This document shows positions 62,578-64,000 of a stretch of 64,000 nt of DNA, one piece after another. Each line of letters opens with the position of its first letter. The first letter of the stretch is position 1. Made by a program: the position numbers and the translations under genes. Under the pieces are notes generated by a model. It was not told the DNA's origin, did not search any database, and was given only the letters and a program-made list of their open reading frames with translations. The stretch lies in the NCBI RefSeq assembly GCF_001458335.1, contig NZ_CYTO01000007.1, positions 40,819-104,818 of the forward strand. The letters are read 5' to 3'. Origin of the DNA: Cognatishimia activa (lineage in GTDB: Bacteria > Pseudomonadota > Alphaproteobacteria > Rhodobacterales > Rhodobacteraceae).

Positions 62578-64000
62578 GTGCGCGAGGATAGCCAAGCCCA
62601 TAGCCGGCAGCGACCGCTTTCAATCGCCATGCTCGCCATGCTTGGTGCTGGGTCGCAACAAGTCGCATCCTTTGTGATCATGTTGCTCGCAGCGCGCTTC
62701 TTGCCGCTTTCAGATTATGGAACCTTCATGCTTGCGATGGTTTTCGTCGAGCTGGCGACAACCATGATGCATTCCGGTTTCTATCACTATGTGGTGCGCT
62801 CTGAACGCGATGATGTAGCGGTGCAGTCGAGTATGTTTTGGGTCATCTTGGGAATAGGCGCTTTGTCAGGAGGGACAATGGTTATCGCCGCGCCTTGGCT
62901 GGCAATGGTATTCCAGTCTCCTGACCTCGCCGCACCAATGATCGGGCTTGGCCTGCTACAACCCGGCGCGGCCGTGATCGCCTGGGCTTCCGCTTGCCTA
63001 ACGCGCCAAGAACGGATGCGGGCCTATTTCAATTGCCTCACATTCAGCAACCTTGGGGGTTTAGCGGCAGGCATTACCTTACTTCTTTTGTGGCCGAGCA
63101 TCTACGCATTGCTGGCCTATCGCGCCTGTCGTGTCGGGCTTGGGCTTATTACGTTCTGTGGCGCCAATCGATACATCCCAAACTGGAGGATGGATTGGCT
63201 GATCCTGCGTGAAGCTGCCAAATTTTCGCGAGGCCTTTACGGAACCCGGCTGCTTGAATTCTTCGCAAATTTTGGCACCGATCTCTTACTTGCCTTCTTC
63301 TTTTCCACATCAGAGTCAGGTCTCTACCGCATCGCCAATCGGCTTGCGAATGCTGCCATTGATGTGGTCGCTTTGCCCTTGCGCAATATGGCACTGAAGA
63401 GTTTCGCACGTCAGGTCCGAAACCATCAGCCGACGGGCAGCTTGGCAACGGACTTCCTCAGCGCAAATTTTGTCGCTGCAGGGATCATGGCTGTGTTGTC
63501 GATAGTCTTTGGACCCACCCATATTCGCGCGCTTTTCGATCCGTCATACGGCTTGGCCATCCCAGCATTTTACGCCCTCTGCCTAAGGGGCTTGGCCCTA
63601 TCTGGGCAGCGCGTTTTAGAACCCCTATTTGCAGCGCACGACCTGAACCTCAGCGCCTTGCGGCACAACACGATTTGGACGGTCGCGCTTATCGTTGTAA
63701 CCGCAACTCTCGCGCCGTTTGGGCTTTTTACTCTCTCAGTTGGTCAAGCGTTGGTTGGATTAGCCACCACCATAGCGGCCATCCGTTTGATGCGGTCAAA
63801 TAGCGTTGTGTTCCCCATTGAACTGCGGCGCCCATTTCAAAAATCAGTTACCATTCTGATGTTAGCAACCTGCGCTGCAGCTCTAAGTTTCGGGATGATC
63901 GACCAGACGCAAATCAACGACGGCATAAAGATCCTCACCTACGCGCCCATCTCCATGTTACTTGCGGCGGTTGCTTGCCTCGGCGCAATACGCTGGCAGG
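62578..64000 (+). CDS. Wzx-type polysaccharide flippase, 5' part
   Basis: A reading frame open from GTG 62578 to the end of the window (474 codons), so the gene continues beyond. The product is a MATE/MOP-superfamily membrane protein: helix 1 AMLAMLGAGSQQVASFVIML, then AARFLPLSDYGTFMLAMVFV, FSRGLYGTRLLEFFANFGTD and SESGLYRIANRLANAAID, all typical of oligosaccharide flippases that move lipid-linked repeat units across the inner membrane. AAGGA lies nine bases before the GTG. With the Wzc-like, ExoY-like and GT2 genes it makes a Wzx/Wzy-type locus; no polymerase (Wzy) was seen in the window. Confidence 0.87.
   Translation, partial: MREDSQAHSRQRPLSIAMLAMLGAGSQQVASFVIMLLAARFLPLSDYGTFMLAMVFVELATTMMHSGFYHYVVRSERDDVAVQSSMFWVILGIGALSGGTMVIAAPWLAMVFQSPDLAAPMIGLGLLQPGAAVIAWASACLTRQERMRAYFNCLTFSNLGGLAAGITLLLLWPSIYALLAYRACRVGLGLITFCGANRYIPNWRMDWLILREAAKFSRGLYGTRLLEFFANFGTDLLLAFFFSTSESGLYRIANRLANAAIDVVALPLRNMALKSFARQVRNHQPTGSLATDFLSANFVAAGIMAVLSIVFGPTHIRALFDPSYGLAIPAFYALCLRGLALSGQRVLEPLFAAHDLNLSALRHNTIWTVALIVVTATLAPFGLFTLSVGQALVGLATTIAAIRLMRSNSVVFPIELRRPFQKSVTILMLATCAAALSFGMIDQTQINDGIKILTYAPISMLLAAVACLGAIRWQ

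Overview
This window reads as chromosomal DNA of a marine alphaproteobacterium of the Roseobacter group (Rhodobacteraceae). The indicators are a TauR/Xsc/Pta plus SoeABC sulfonate module, a betI/BCCT/betC/betB/betA osmolyte operon, a leuC-leuD-leuB cluster with extra genes in it, a DUF1523 protein and a cyoABCD-SURF1 quinol oxidase operon. No rRNA, tRNA, CRISPR array or prophage was seen. One insertion sequence is present.

Region 1 (1-10880): a partial GNAT acetyltransferase, then tauR, xsc, pta, a small unknown gene, a sulfate/sulfite exporter and soeABC. Together these convert sulfoacetaldehyde to acetyl-CoA and sulfite and then oxidise or export the sulfur. The transaminase/dehydrogenase and taurine ABC uptake genes that feed the pathway are not in the window.

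Region 2 (10890-24016): mostly single genes. They include a small secreted protein behind a 14-bp inverted repeat that covers its ribosome-binding site, a DUF1523 protein, a NaChBac-type sodium channel, a P1 peptidase, a strongly codon-biased phytase-like exported protein with a possible Pho box, and a Nudix hydrolase. A YegD-like Hsp70 is convergent with an Hsp20 gene whose leader has an RpoH-type promoter and a ROSE-type RNA thermometer. Two adjacent trypsin-like proteases, a DUF599 protein, rlmH, rsfS and an MscS channel follow.

Region 3 (24100-32223): the leucine cluster leuC - glycosyltransferase - leuD - membrane protein - degenerate endonuclease/exonuclease/phosphatase-fold protein - leuB, then an EamA transporter. 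A 28-codon ORF and alternative stems lie in front of leuC.

Region 4 (32230-45003): an RbsABC-type ABC importer co-oriented with an aldehyde dehydrogenase and divergent from an IclR regulator; then betI divergent from a BCCT-like transporter, choline sulfatase, betaine aldehyde dehydrogenase and choline dehydrogenase. The bet genes make glycine betaine from choline or choline-O-sulfate.

Region 5 (45000-53648): SURF1 and cytochrome bo3 quinol oxidase (cyoABCD), a divergent MHS-type MFS transporter, and a lipoprotein subtilisin autotransporter.

Region 6 (53796-64000): envelope and exopolysaccharide genes: waaA, lpxL, galU, a GT2 glycosyltransferase, an undecaprenyl-phosphate sugar transferase, a Wzc-like chain-length protein with a lost Walker A motif, and a partial Wzx flippase. 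galU is cut by a 1222-bp IS3-family element with a 3-bp target duplication; removing it restores an uninterrupted 297-residue GalU.
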